Origin: Guillardia theta CCMP2712 | Lineage: Eukaryota; Cryptophyceae; Pyrenomonadales; Geminigeraceae | Reading direction: 5' to 3' | NCBI RefSeq assembly: GCF_000315625.1 | Contig: NW_005434614.1 | Coordinates: forward strand, 96,412 to 160,411 | DNA: 64,000 bases | Part shown: in pieces, positions 11,383-21,974 of the stretch | Numbering within the stretch: the first letter of the stretch is position 1 | Layout: every line of letters starts with the position of its first letter | Position numbers and translations under genes: made by a program | The notes under the pieces: model-generated | What the model was told of the DNA's origin: nothing | The model's input: the letters and a program-made list of their open reading frames with translations, nothing else | Databases searched by the model: none

Positions 11383-13165
11383 TTTCGGTTCGCCCTGAGA
11401 AACTTTTGAGTCTAGCTGCTCCGTCTTTCCTGCTTTTCCAGTACTGGTGCTCGGCTCCGGCTTTCTCCTTCACTCTGTTTCACTCTGTGTGTCCTCCTGT
11501 AAGTATGGTTCAACGCTCAAGTCTGAGATTCCTTTGCTCTGGTTGACGCGTCTCTCTCGCTCGCGCTGGTCGTCTGCCACTTGCTTGCTTTTGCTCCTGG
11601 CTCTGCTTGTTTTATAGAGGAACCGGAGGGGGGCTATGACCACCGGTCTACCTCAGCCGCACGCGTACATAAATGAAGGGGTAGGGTAATATGGAGGGAA
11701 TTTCCCATCTAAAGCTTTTTACGGTGGGGTAGTATGTCAGAGGGGGGTGGTATCCGAGAACATCTAGAAATTTCTGGGTGAAGGAGACGGTAGGGTAGGA
11801 AGGACATGGAGAGATGTGGGGTTCTTTCATAGAGAAAACGGTGGTAGGGGTACCATAAACTTGAATCATTGTATGGGTAGTGTGCCTTGAAAGTTACGAG
11901 ATGGGTGGGTGGTATCCTACACACGGGTGGGGCGTGAAAGGGGGCAGAAGGAATCACGTTACCAGACGCAGGGAAATTAAAACTCTTTTAACTCATTTCA
12001 AGGTCAGGGAATTTTTGATAATTTAGTTTCAAATTTGAGAGGGCAGGAAAGAGGAAAAATTGTAAATCGATACGGAGCGTTTGGCCTGAAACGTTCGGGT
12101 TTATGATCTCTTGCTTGCTACATTGTTTTAAATTTTAGAAGTCCTCATTTGCGACTGAGTACCGGTGGTTTTATGCCCTGATGATAGTACCACCCTGAAT
12201 GTATCAAAAAAAGAAATGTCAGCAAAGGGTCGAAACTGAAAAAAAGGATTACACCTGGATTTAAGGGGAGGGATGTGGAGAAGGGGGTGATCAGAGTCTG
12301 TTTTGATGGGATTTTTATGGGTGGGATAAACGTAACCACCGGTAGACTCTAGAAACACCTTGGCTTCCGTCTGTTAAATTACTACCCCTTCTTTTCACCG
12401 TTTTAGGTATGTACCGGTCCATCGACCTCAGCTTGTCACAGATCTGGTCTGTGATTACAGCATGTCGCCTAATGGCGCGGCAGACTATGACCGGTACTTT
12501 TGACTTCAAAAGGTATGATGGGGTCATTCTATCCCGTCCTGGTACAAGGGGATCACTGACCCTCAGATTCGAAACGTTTCGATTTTGACTCTTGCCCTAA
12601 CTTAAAATGGACATTTTTCCTTAATGACAAGCCTGGGGGCGGGCCGCCACCGAGTCCGGGAGTCCGACGACTCGACTCGACTCGCTGAGTCGGTCTCGGA
12701 CAACGCCGCGCCGCCACCGTACCGCCCGGCCCAGCGGGCGCCGGGCCCGCAGTGACTTAGGTGGCTAACTCACCGTGCGGTTTATCAGACCGTACCGTGA
12801 TTGTCCTCGTACTGCTTTTTAACTTAACTTTGAGTAAAGTCCTACCGTACGGTAAGTCTTTCAGTAAAGAAGTCCTGGCACCGCGCCGGCCAGAGTCGAG
12901 TCCGGGAACGGGCCGCGGCCCGGCATCATGCCGGCGATGAGCCGCCCGCAACCGTGACGCAGCCTCGCCTCCGCCAGCCGCTTTATCAACTCGAGCTTTT
13001 GAACTCGGGATCCTACCGAGAGGTAGATTTTATTGTGACTAACATACGATATTCTTACTGATAGCAATGGTACTCTCACGTTTATATGGGGTGGAAAATT
13101 CCACTCACCGTGGCACTCTATATATTTTATTTCAACTTACCGTCATTTTAGCTAAGATCGTAGCA
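11383..13165. other. Intergenic: GGGTGGGGTA-rich tract, then GC-rich island with shared core
   Basis: No gene recognised. 11625-11960 is full of GGGGTAGGGT/GGGTGGGGTA words in otherwise AT-leaning DNA; similar words recur at 12260-12540. 12630-13010 is a GC-rich island (CCGGGCCC, CGACTCGACTCGACTCG). At 12798-12838 it carries, in reverse orientation, a 41-bp copy of the core also found at 17012-17054. CAGTAAAGAAG next to it also recurs near 16980. Confidence 0.6.
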
Positions 13166-16100
13166 TCACCAAGAGGTCTGGTGGAGGTAGAAGTGCATTG
13201 ACTGCGCTCGCTTGATCTTGTACAGTCGATGCATCTGCACGTACTGGCGGTAGAGCAAGGCGTCCTGCACCTGGATCTCCCCGATGATCGACACGTCCTC
13301 CTCGCTGCAGTAGGAGACGTAGAGCTTCAAGTCGCGATACCCGTGCTCTACCTCCTCCTCCCTGAACCGATTCTTCACCCTCCTCACCCGCACGCCAAAC
13401 CTTCCCTCCTGCTCCATGAACCAGCGTGCTACCTGGACAATCTGGCTGGTCCCATGGCAGACAACGGAGAGGCGGACGGGGTCGAGGATGTTGGCAGTGA
13501 GCGGCCACCTTGACTTGCGGTTCGGAGGAGCGTACTCGCGGAGCTTCTCTGCCATGCGGGAGCAGGTCTTGGGACGGGCCAGGTGGATTTGAACTTCACC
13601 TGCCCCCTCCTCGAAGTCGCAATTCAGGATCACCCGCGAGCCTCGCAGGGTGGCGGAGGAGGAGATCGAGAAGGGGGAGGAGCAGTGCAAGGAAAGAACG
13701 TCGATGACGGCTCGATGGAAGGAGAGGTTGAGCAGCTGGGCTCGAGCTCGGAGCTGGGTAATGAAGACGCCTTCGTCGAGGCAGTGCAGGTTGCCGCTTC
13801 TTCTCATTCTCTGGAAGAGAAACTGTGCGTTCACCCGCTCCCCATCGTCGATGCGGATGGCTCGGACCTGTAGAAGTGTGAAGAAAGGACGAGGGAGGGA
13901 GGGAGGGAGGGAGGGAGGGAGGGAGGGAGGGAGGGAGGGAAGAGGAAGATCGGAGCGAGGCAGGAAGGGATCAGAGGGAGAGATAGGAGGGAGGGAAGGG
14001 AGGGAGGGAAGAGGAAGGAAGGAGAGGGGGTGAGTGAAGGAGGTGAGGGGCATTCAGGAGGGCTCACGTCATCGTCATCTTGTCTCAACAGCCCCATGTC
14101 TTTCTGAGCATGAGACTCGAAGGAGCAGTATCGGTACCAGGCTCTGTCGCTGGTCGGACAGTCTACAGGTCAGTGGCAGAAGAATAGCTTCATCGTACTT
14201 GCCTATCCCTTGCAACGTCGCTCCGCAGCTCGCCGTCGTCCTCGCTCGCATACGGCTGCTGCCCTCCTATCTCATCATCCTGTTGCTGACCGTGGTGCAT
14301 GTCTTGCAGGCCCAGCAGCACCTGCATACTCTCCTCCTCGTAGAGCTGCTTGCATCGCTCCTCGCAGTCATGCGCCGACTCGTCCATGAGCTCCATGGCG
14401 AGGGATCGCAGGCGATCGAACAGATTGGGATCCTCCCGCCACACGTTGAGAATCGCCACCTTCCTCTTGAAGTACGCATGCCGCTGATACCGCTCGTCCG
14501 TCGCCTTCGCCTCTGCTGCAGATACCACCGTTGACCACTTGCGGGTCGCTGCATGAGGGGACACGCGGCGCAAAAGGCCTTTTTTGCTCCAGCCTGAAGG
14601 GAAGGAGCTGGAGGGAGACGCCTGAAGCAGAGCCCTGCAGATCCCCAGCAGCCAGTGGCAGAACTTCTCGTACTGCTCTCGAGCCTCGTCCCTCCTCTCT
14701 TGCACCTTGCGCGACGTCGTCAGGCCGAGGCAGAAGCTACTGAGGAAGTAGTCGTCCACATCATCCTGGAACAGAGCCAGTCGACCCGCCGCCTCCAGCG
14801 ACTCCTTGGGGATGATGACGACCGACTGCCGGTCGACCCAGGGGAGGAGCCTCTCGTTGGTGAGGTAGAACCCATCCTTCCTCTCGATGCTCAGCCTCTT
14901 CCTCAGATCGCTGACGCTTTGCTCCAGCAGCTTCTCCTCCGGCGCCGCCATCCACACCCGCACTATCCTCCAACATTTGAGGAGGAGCAGGCAGAGGGCC
15001 AGCACCGGGATGACGATGGAGACCAAGAGAACAGACAGACGGATGCAGCCCCCGTTCACCATCACCATCTCCGGAGGGCAGTGGTTGCATTCCTGGAGTT
15101 GAGACCTGCCCTGTCCGTCGGTGAGCAGGGGAGAGGGGCAGGGCAACGGCATCGAGCTCCCTGCGGGGCAGAAGCAGTTCTTGGGGCAAGGGAAGGCGGG
15201 GTTCGTTCCTCCTTCACAGAAGAAGCCAGGGCTACACTGCTCGCACTTGCCCAGGGTCACGTCTGCCGCCTGCCCAGCAGGGCAGATAGCGGGGATCCAG
15301 GCCTTCCAGCGGTCGGGGTTGGCGAGGACCCAGGAGCAAGCGACGTTCCACATCGCCTCGTATACAGAGAGGCCGGAGCCTCTCGTCTTTCCGCTCGCGT
15401 CCATGAGGTCATTCATCTCCTGATCGAAGAAATTCATCCTGGTAGCCAGGAAGCTAACGTGCCTGTCCACAGTCTGCAGCTTCTTCCAGCAGTAGCTCCT
15501 GGGGTTCACGTGGGCCAACCCAGTCTTGTAGATCCTCATGTTGTGCTCCAGCTGGTTGGTGTCGGGCAGCCGCAGCATGACTGGCACCTTGCTCCCGAGG
15601 CCCCGCAGGTTGTCGTCGGGCGTGTACCATCCGAAGAAGTAGTTCCCTCCCCTGACGACCTCATAGTACTTCTGGTCGAACTCCGGGCTGCCGTCCCGCA
15701 TCTTGACGATGGCGATGGAGAAGTTGAGGAAGAAGGCGAGCTGCATGTGCACGTGCACCTCGTACTGGGTCACCATGGGGATGCACCTCGAAACGTTTCC
15801 CAGCAACCTGCATGCCGGCGACAGCCACACCTTGTCATCCACACAGTCCACCTGCGTGTTGCCAGTCTGAGTGATATAGTTGGCGGTGTCTCGGAAGTTG
15901 TTGTACGTCCCCGTGTCCTGGTCGCTGCACCGCTCGATGTAGTCGACGGGAACCTTGTCCAGCAGCTGCTCAAGACTGTCGAAGTACCCCGAGGGATCAT
16001 AGTACTTGGCGTTGTAGTAGCGGTAATAGTCCAGGGCAAGGTCCTTGGCCGCTCCCTGGTCTACAGTGCTCTTCCACACGAAGATCTGGTTGACGGTCTC

Positions 16101-16583
16101 GTAGTTGAGCACAGACACGAGGGTCGGCTGGACTTGAGCAGGGAGGTCGTACACCCTCCTCATCCCTAGACTCCAAGTCTCAATGGTGCAGTGGATCAAA
16201 GGGTTGTCGATGTCCCCGCCCTTGCATGCTGCATCGTCAGGGTCGCGGCATCCGGACGCGTAGTTGATGGGCTGACCCGAGTTGATGCCTGCTCCATCCC
16301 ACAGGTCCACCGCATACCCCATCACCTCTGCCAGCATGATATAAGCGATCTCTGACAAGATGCGTGCGGAAGCCCACGAAGCATAGGGGAGGCTGATGTT
16401 GACGAGCCTGCCATCAGGGTAGTGGAGGAACCTCATGGATGAGTTGTAAGACCCGAACGATGAAAGCTGTGGCGAATCGCGTGCGAGGCAGCGTTTGGGG
16501 TGTGGGACCTTGGTGAACATGTTGGCACACCATACCGATGTGACGCAACATATCGCAAGGAGGATGCACCCAAGAGACCTCAT
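13166..16583 (-). CDS. Receptor-like protein: secreted binding domain, Cys-rich stalk, one TM, RelA/SpoT-like intracellular domain
   Basis: The first exon (16583-14190, about 797 aa) starts with a signal peptide (MRSLGCILLAICCVTSVWCA). The ectodomain of about 430 residues resembles a type-2 periplasmic binding (glycine-betaine OpuAC-like) fold: SLPYASWASARILSEIAYIM near the N-terminus and a W-x2-WIPAIC end. A Cys-rich stalk follows (CEQCSPGFFCEGG, CPKNCFCPAG). One TM comes next (LSVLLVSIVIPVLALCLLLL), then a charged cytoplasmic region with ERKDGFYLTNERLLPW and LALFQDDVDDYFLSSF. After one or more introns (about 14190-14095 and 14050-13870, the latter with a GGGA microsatellite) comes a domain with RWPLTANILDPVRLSVVC, VRRVKNRF, GYRDLKLYVSY and IIGEIQVQDALLY...MHRLYKIKRA. 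That order (R-x-VV, KNRF, GYRD, E-x-Q, H-x2-Y) is the RelA/SpoT nucleotidyltransferase-like fold. It is probably a plasma-membrane sensor; ligand and enzyme activity are inferred only. Confidence 0.78.
13889..13940. repeat. (GGGA)n microsatellite in the receptor-like gene intron
   Basis: Pure GGGA tandem repeats on the plus strand, inside the intron that precedes the RelA/SpoT-like exon. Confidence 0.95.
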
Positions 16584-17798
16584 GATGCAAGTTTCTCCTT
16601 CTCACATGTAGAAGACAAGTCCTCACCCGTTCTGTGCGCTCCCGAGCTCCTCGTTCCCCTCCAAAAGCTTATTCCCCAAGTTTCCACCAGCCTAGCACAT
16701 CCAATCGGACCGTGGCATGACTCCCGACGTGGCAACATCAGAGTCTTCTCGGGCATTGGAGCATCCGTCGGTCGGCAACAGTAGGAACTTCTTCTGCATC
16801 AATCTGTCACTCCACCTCCTCCTGCTCGAGTCTGCTCCTCCCCTGCCATATCCAGCTTCCTTCCATCCCCAAGCAAGCAGTTTTCGTCCTTGATATTTTC
16901 CGCACTGACCACTACCCCTCCCTACCCCTCCACTACCCCTCCCTTCGCCTAAAGTTTCGACCGGCAGAGTAAAGAAGCTCAACTTTGAGTAAAGAAGTTG
17001 CGACTCTATCTTTTACTCAAAGTTTTAAGTTAAAAATCAGTACGAGGACAATCACTGAAAAGAAACCCTAGCAACCAGCTAGCAACAGGCTCGGCGCTAT
17101 CTGACTGGCCGGGCTGGCACTGATGCCATCCGCGTCACGTTTACCCCCCCGGGCCCCGGCGGTCACGCCCGGCCGGCCGGACCGGCCAGGCGGCGGCCGC
17201 GCCGCGCCGCCGCCGCGCGGCACCCGCCGGGCTGCCCGGGTCACCCTGACCGGTCACGGTGCCAGTGATCATCGGACAGTGTACGGTCCGCCGCCGCCGC
17301 CGGGGCCCGGGCGCAAGGCTCCGGGCCCGGGCCGGCCGCTGCCGGCCAGTCGGACTCCCGTCCGATCTTCGAGTGACTGCCACCGGGCCTCAGCCGCGCC
17401 GAGTCAAGTTCCAAATCAAAATTACTCAAAGTTAATTCCATAACTTTAACCGGCGCAATGCCGGGGCAACCGCCGGCGCCGGCAAAGTGTTTTGAATAAT
17501 TCTACCTAGTCTCTTAATTATGGTCAGTGTGAGGGGTCATGTATAGATAATCCTTGGGTATTGAAGGGGTGGTGGGTACCCTATCAATTTTAATCGTTCC
17601 ATTAGATGAATTTATCCGGCAAAATCACCCCTTAATATTCCTGGCTATTCTCCGAAAAGATTGGGGTGGGTACATGTTCAATCAGGGGCGCCGGCCTTTT
17701 TGAGAAACACTACTATAATCAGCAATATTACTGGGGGGGACCCCACCCTCCTCCGGGATACCCTGACAAGCCGCCAGCCGCATCGCATCCTTCCTGGC
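16584..17798. other. Intergenic: TACCCCTCC tract and GC-rich island with shared core
   Basis: No gene recognised. 16905-16945 repeats CTACCCCTCC. 16970-17054 carries the core (TTTACTCAAAGTTTTAAGTT, continuing to ACGAGGACAATCA) and a nearby inverted partial copy (CAACTTTGAGTAAAGAAG at 16980-16998). 17110-17410 is extremely GC-rich (CGGCGGCCGCGCCGCGCCGC). A further ACTCAAAGTTAA fragment is at 17423-17436. 17520-17780 contains GGGTGGGTACC and GGGGACCCCACCC words leading into the transposon relic. Confidence 0.6.
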
Positions 17799-19948
17799 AT
17801 GTCATCGTCGAGCCATGTTTGCTTGTTTGGAACAGAATGCAAGATACCTCCGGCAGAATTAGGAGATAGTACTCTCATCCAGTGCACGGCTTGCTCGAAA
17901 TACTTTCATCACCTTTGCGCTAACCAAATCAATGGTTATGAAGATTGGAGTTGGTGTGGATGCGAACTGCCACTCGCGTCTGGAAGAGAGAAGGAGCTTG
18001 AAGAAAGACACAATGCAGATGCTGGTGCTGTTCCAGCAGTTCCTATCGGAGAGAGTCCAGCACTCTCCGATGCTGGGAGTGATAGATCTGATTCTGCAAG
18101 TTTGAACGATGCCCCTGCAAGCAGTCAAAATTGGAGGAAGGTAACTGCGGATGTAAAGAACAGGATTTTATCCCAAGGTTCCAAGACCAGGTTGGTGATA
18201 ACGACAAGCTATTTCCTGGTATTTTGAAATGGTTCATTCAATGGGGATCAGTCTCACATATGCACAGGTACGAATCAGTATCATAGATTTCTGATGTCTT
18301 TCCACCGAACTATGTCGGTACCAGCACAAGGCGACGGTGAAGAGTCGGAGGCAGCCAGGAGCTCAACGGATTTGTTATCGTGCCGGAGGAGAGTGTGTAT
18401 AGAAATGGAAAGGCTGGGGATCAAAGCTGATGAGATAGGAACACATTCTGTAAGGAAGGTGAATAAGCCAAGTTTGTGGTGAATAGTGACTCGAGCTTAC
18501 TTCCGGTATAGGGCGCTGCCACCTTCTGTGCAAGTGGAAGTACCCTGCTCACCTGTAGTGGCACTTACAAGAAGAGCTGGGTGGGCAAATGGAGGGGTTT
18601 ATGATCGATACTTCAAGTTCGAGGCAGCAGGTAGAATTTTGCTAAGTTAGTGACATTTGAAATGAGTTATATGCTCGCAGGGGATGCTTTTGTTGGAAGG
18701 ACAGCGGCAGGATTGCGCATCGATTCTGAAGAATTTGCTATCCTTCCACCTCACTTTGGTCCTCAGCAAGACAGTTATGTCAGCGACGCAGTTCAATCGT
18801 GCTTCCCACACATCAGGCAGGAATTTCGAGGTGTAGCAGAACATGCTCTCGCGAGCTTGGTTTATCATTGGGACTATTTGAAGACTCGATTAGACGAGCA
18901 TCACCTGATGTGGAGCTGTGCATTGGTTCGAACAGAAGGGATGCTGGATGAATTGAAGCGTCGAGTGAAGTGTGGGTTGCCTGGTGACCCGGGCATCGAA
19001 ATGAGAAGTACTGGTTGCCCCCCTCATGTCATGCAGAACTTGCATTACAAGATGATTGCACAGGAGGTCAGACGACTCAAGGAGGAAATAAGCAAAATGA
19101 AGAAACGCCTCAGGAAGATTGACGGAAATGTTCGTGCTACCAAACGTCGCCGTCAAACTCACAGCGATATAGAAGAGGAAAGTGAGTTGCAAGGAATTGA
19201 CAGTGGCGACAGTGACAGTGGCAGTGACAGTGGCAGTGGCAGTGGCAGTGGCAGTGGCAGTGGCAGTGGCAGTGAGCGAGCTGCCGCGATGATGGGAGAC
19301 GATGTTCGCCATCGCCAGATAATGAAGGCCTTCGATAGGATGGATAAAAAGATCGACAACATGATGGGGCGGGGTATGACAAATAATTTTACAAGATCTC
19401 CTGAGCATCAACAGGCAAATGAAGATACGATGACGGGGCAGGATGGCTCCGCAAGTGAGGATGAACATTCTGCACATGACATGGGAATTTCAACTTGGAA
19501 AGATGCAAACGTGTCACCGGGTTTCAACGTCACCAAACATTTTGGAACGTGGGAGAACGCATGGATTGCATGGCATTTTGGTGACACTGTGAAGAAACAT
19601 CCTGCTTTGAAGGAATTGAGCAGAGCGCATATGGAAACCAAAGAAGAAGGAAGGAGATTTAGCGACTTGACCGTTCTTGTCGAAATTTTTGAAAGGTTCG
19701 TGAGGAGGGAAATCATGGAATCAGAGAACAGTGATGCAGAACTTGAACGGTGGAGAAGTTTTGTAGCAAGGCCAACACTGGCTGAAGCTCAACATTGGTT
19801 CAAAACATATGACAAAGGCTTTTTCAAATTGGTGAGTTCTAAGTCGAAGGCACGTACGAGGAGACAAGGACAATTGAAATGGACAACTTATGTTAGAAAA
19901 ATGCGACAATGGAAGAAAAGTGATCTCAATGCATTTTTAAATCGTTGA
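17799..19948 (+). pseudogene. Crypton-like tyrosine-recombinase transposon gene, internally deleted and frameshifted
   Basis: The N-terminal frame (17799-18227) has a zinc-finger-like Cys/His set (QCTACSKYFHHLCANQ, later WCGC). Most of the recombinase core is then absent. KLFPG (about 18208) splices over a GT-AG intron (about 18221-18266) to GTNQYHRFLMSFHRTM. The catalytic C-terminal part follows: GTHSVRK (the H-x2-R box), an intron (about 18458-18520), GAATFCASGST, then ALTRRAGWANGGVYDRYFKF (W, then the candidate nucleophile Tyr), another intron, and GDAFVGRTAAGL. One extra C near 18544 puts GST and ALTRRAG in different frames. The first catalytic Arg region is missing. A 430-aa downstream frame (18650-19948) has a coiled coil (EVRRLKEEISKMKKRLRKI), a Ser-Gly repeat and a basic tail. 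H-x2-R, W, Y and AAGD-x-FVGR are typical of algal Crypton-like recombinases. Composition is more AT-rich than its neighbours, as expected for a mobile element. Confidence 0.75.
19201..19274 (+). repeat. GGCAGT hexanucleotide repeat encoding (Ser-Gly)n
   Basis: Tandem GGCAGT/GACAGT units in the long 3' frame of the recombinase relic, translated as a Gly-Ser/Asp-Ser run. The repeat keeps the frame open. Confidence 0.9.
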
Positions 19949-21332
19949 TCATCCATGTAATAAAGAAAAAGATTCATAGCACTGCAATATAATCTTGTTG
20001 AAAGAAGATGAGAGTTGAAGGATGCAGCAAGACTCTCAAACGAAATTGTTCTAAGTGTTTTTCACTCTGAGGCGGACTTGTGAGGTTGAAAGGTCATCGA
20101 ACCCCCCTTCGCCCCCGGGGGTGGTCCAATTATGTGGTGAACAATAAAAATGACAGAAAACCTTCAGAGTTTAAAGAAAGTATATAGTGTGCCGGCCAAA
20201 GTCTTGGAAAGCTAAGTTTTAAAGTAATGGGTGTGGTCACCCAACTTCCGCGTTCACAACAATACCGAACGAACAATGCTTGCAAGAGATCTTCATTCTC
20301 TCTTCCAAATTTTAAACATTTGCTGAAAATCTTGAAATTTCAATACAATCATTTACAAATAAAAAAAAGTTGAGTTGAATTAACCGGTGCTGTTGAGATG
20401 TAGGTGCTGGGATATGATGGGGTGGGTGATGAATCGTTCCTCCTAACGAAAAGTAAAAAAAACGCTGCACGCGCGGACAGTGTGAGGGAGCATGCGGAGG
20501 GAAGCAGGACAGAGGGGTGGGAACATGGCGTCAGGGAACATGGCGGGAGGGAACATGGTGGGAGGGAACATGGCGGGAGGGAACGAGGGAAGGTGAAGGA
20601 GAGATGGTGAAGGAGAGTAGACTAGGAGAGGGAGATGAGCAGAAGCTAGCAGGGAGTTGTAAAGCCTGTGAGGACGACGAGATCGAGCTATGCGAGCCTG
20701 TCGGGAAATCTATAAACCGAGAGAACAGCGTCGTTCAGTGTGTGAGTGTGCAGAGGCAGCTTGTCAGGAAATGATTAGCACGATCAGAAGATGGGATTGG
20801 AAGGAATGTCAGACTGCTAGGGTTACCCTTTGGAAGGGATGGTAGGGAGTAGGGAAGAGAAAGAGATACGATTTGGATAGTGAAGGGCAGAGCGCTTTTG
20901 CAGCGATCATGGAAAGATATAAATGAGAGGGAGCATGATGAGTTGTCAGGAATGCGATTTTGTCCAGAGGAGAACATCGCAGCACTCTGTTCAAGGGGGG
21001 GGGGTTCAAGTAGAGATGACACTTTGGAAGCGTCGATACTTGACGCGTCCGGCAAGTAGCAGTAGAGCACTTAGAGAGCAATGCATCGATGCCTGTTGTG
21101 TTGAAGTGGGAAGGTTCTGTTGTCGATGTCTTGGTAGGAGCTGCACTGTCAACAACTGGAGTGCGGGAGCAGCAGGAATGGAGTTATCCTGCGGCGAAGA
21201 GAATCAGTCGTTGCAGTGAAGAATGAGTCAGTTCTCTCACCTGATGTCCCTGGGCTGAACCAGCTCACTCACACTATAGCACGTTTGATCGTTGGTGACG
21301 GGGATGCTGATGTTTGTTTGTGGTGCAGAAGT
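19949..21332. other. Intergenic, with a GGGAACATGGCGGGA minisatellite
   Basis: 19950-20400 is AT-rich with no gene seen and may be the 3' flank of the transposon relic. 20520-20592 holds four to five copies of a 15-bp unit (GGGAACATGGCGGGA with variants). An open frame across it encodes HGGRE repeats but is probably not a gene. 20600-21330 shows no recognisable coding sequence. A GCAG just before 21331 could be the acceptor of a 5' UTR intron of RPL23. Confidence 0.5.
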
Positions 21333-21796
21333 ATGTCCAAGAAGGTTGCAACAGCGGGAAACAAGTTCCGTACTTCTCTCGGTCTCCCGGTGTGTAGTCG
21401 CGATGCTGCATGCGGAGTGTGTGACGAGCATGGCAGACCTCCGCGGTCATGAACTGCGCTGACAACACCGGAGCGAAGAACTTGTACATCATCGCCGTCA
21501 AGGGAGTGAAGGGACGCCTGAACAAGCTCCCTGCCGCCACCGTTGGATCTATGTGCATGTGCTCGGTCAAGAAGGGAAAGCCCGAGTTGAGGAAGAAGGT
21601 GATGCCCGGGATTGTTGTCAGGCAAAGGAAGACGATCCGCCGTAGGGACGGCATGGTCCTCTACTTCGAGGACAACGCTGGGGTGATTGTGAACCCCAAG
21701 GGCGAGATGAAGGGATCAGCCGTCACTGGCCCTGTCGCTAAGGAATGCGCTGACTTGTGGCCTCGTATCGCCTCCGCCGCCGGCACCATCGTTTGA
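21333..21796 (+). CDS. RPL23: 60S ribosomal protein L23 (uL14), two exons
   Basis: Exon 1 (21333-21389) encodes [20 protein letters not shown] 47-bp GT-AG intron (21390-21436) joins in frame to [19 protein letters not shown]. Total 138 aa, close to the usual eukaryotic length of about 140. Hallmarks of uL14 are all present: [59 protein letters not shown] and the C-terminal [18 protein letters not shown]. The protein binds 28S rRNA near the factor-binding and subunit-interface side of the large subunit. The short N-terminal extension and sequence are of eukaryotic cytosolic type, not plastid L14. The gene is tail-to-tail with the ankyrin-RCC1 gene, 178 bp away. Confidence 0.97.
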
Positions 21797-21837
21797 GTTG
21801 TTTATTCGTCACGCACTTAGATAAATTGAAAAGACAG

Positions 21838-21938
21838 AAACGCTCCGTCCTCGGCTTCATCCCTGTTCTCTCTCTCTCTCTTTCTCTCTCTCTCTTCCTC
21901 TCCCTCTCCCTCTCCCTCTCGTTGTACTTCATCCTCCT
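21838..21938. repeat. CT-rich low-complexity tract between convergent genes
   Basis: CTCTCTCT and CTCCCT runs (densest 21868-21922) fill the 178-bp space between the stops of RPL23 and the ankyrin-RCC1 gene. Probable shared 3' UTR sequence. Confidence 0.8.
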
Positions 21939-21974
21939 GTTCTGCCGGAGGATGAAACCTTAAGAAGGATCTCT

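Noticed and set aside
14655-16169. 504-aa open frame on the plus strand
   Set aside because: Complement of the receptor-like exon. The minus strand has a signal peptide, Cys-rich stalk, TM and conserved domains; the plus frame is a His/Val/Glu-rich shadow.
20404-20610. 68-aa frame with HGGRE repeats
   Set aside because: Simple translation of the GGGAACATGGCGGGA minisatellite, with no conserved features.
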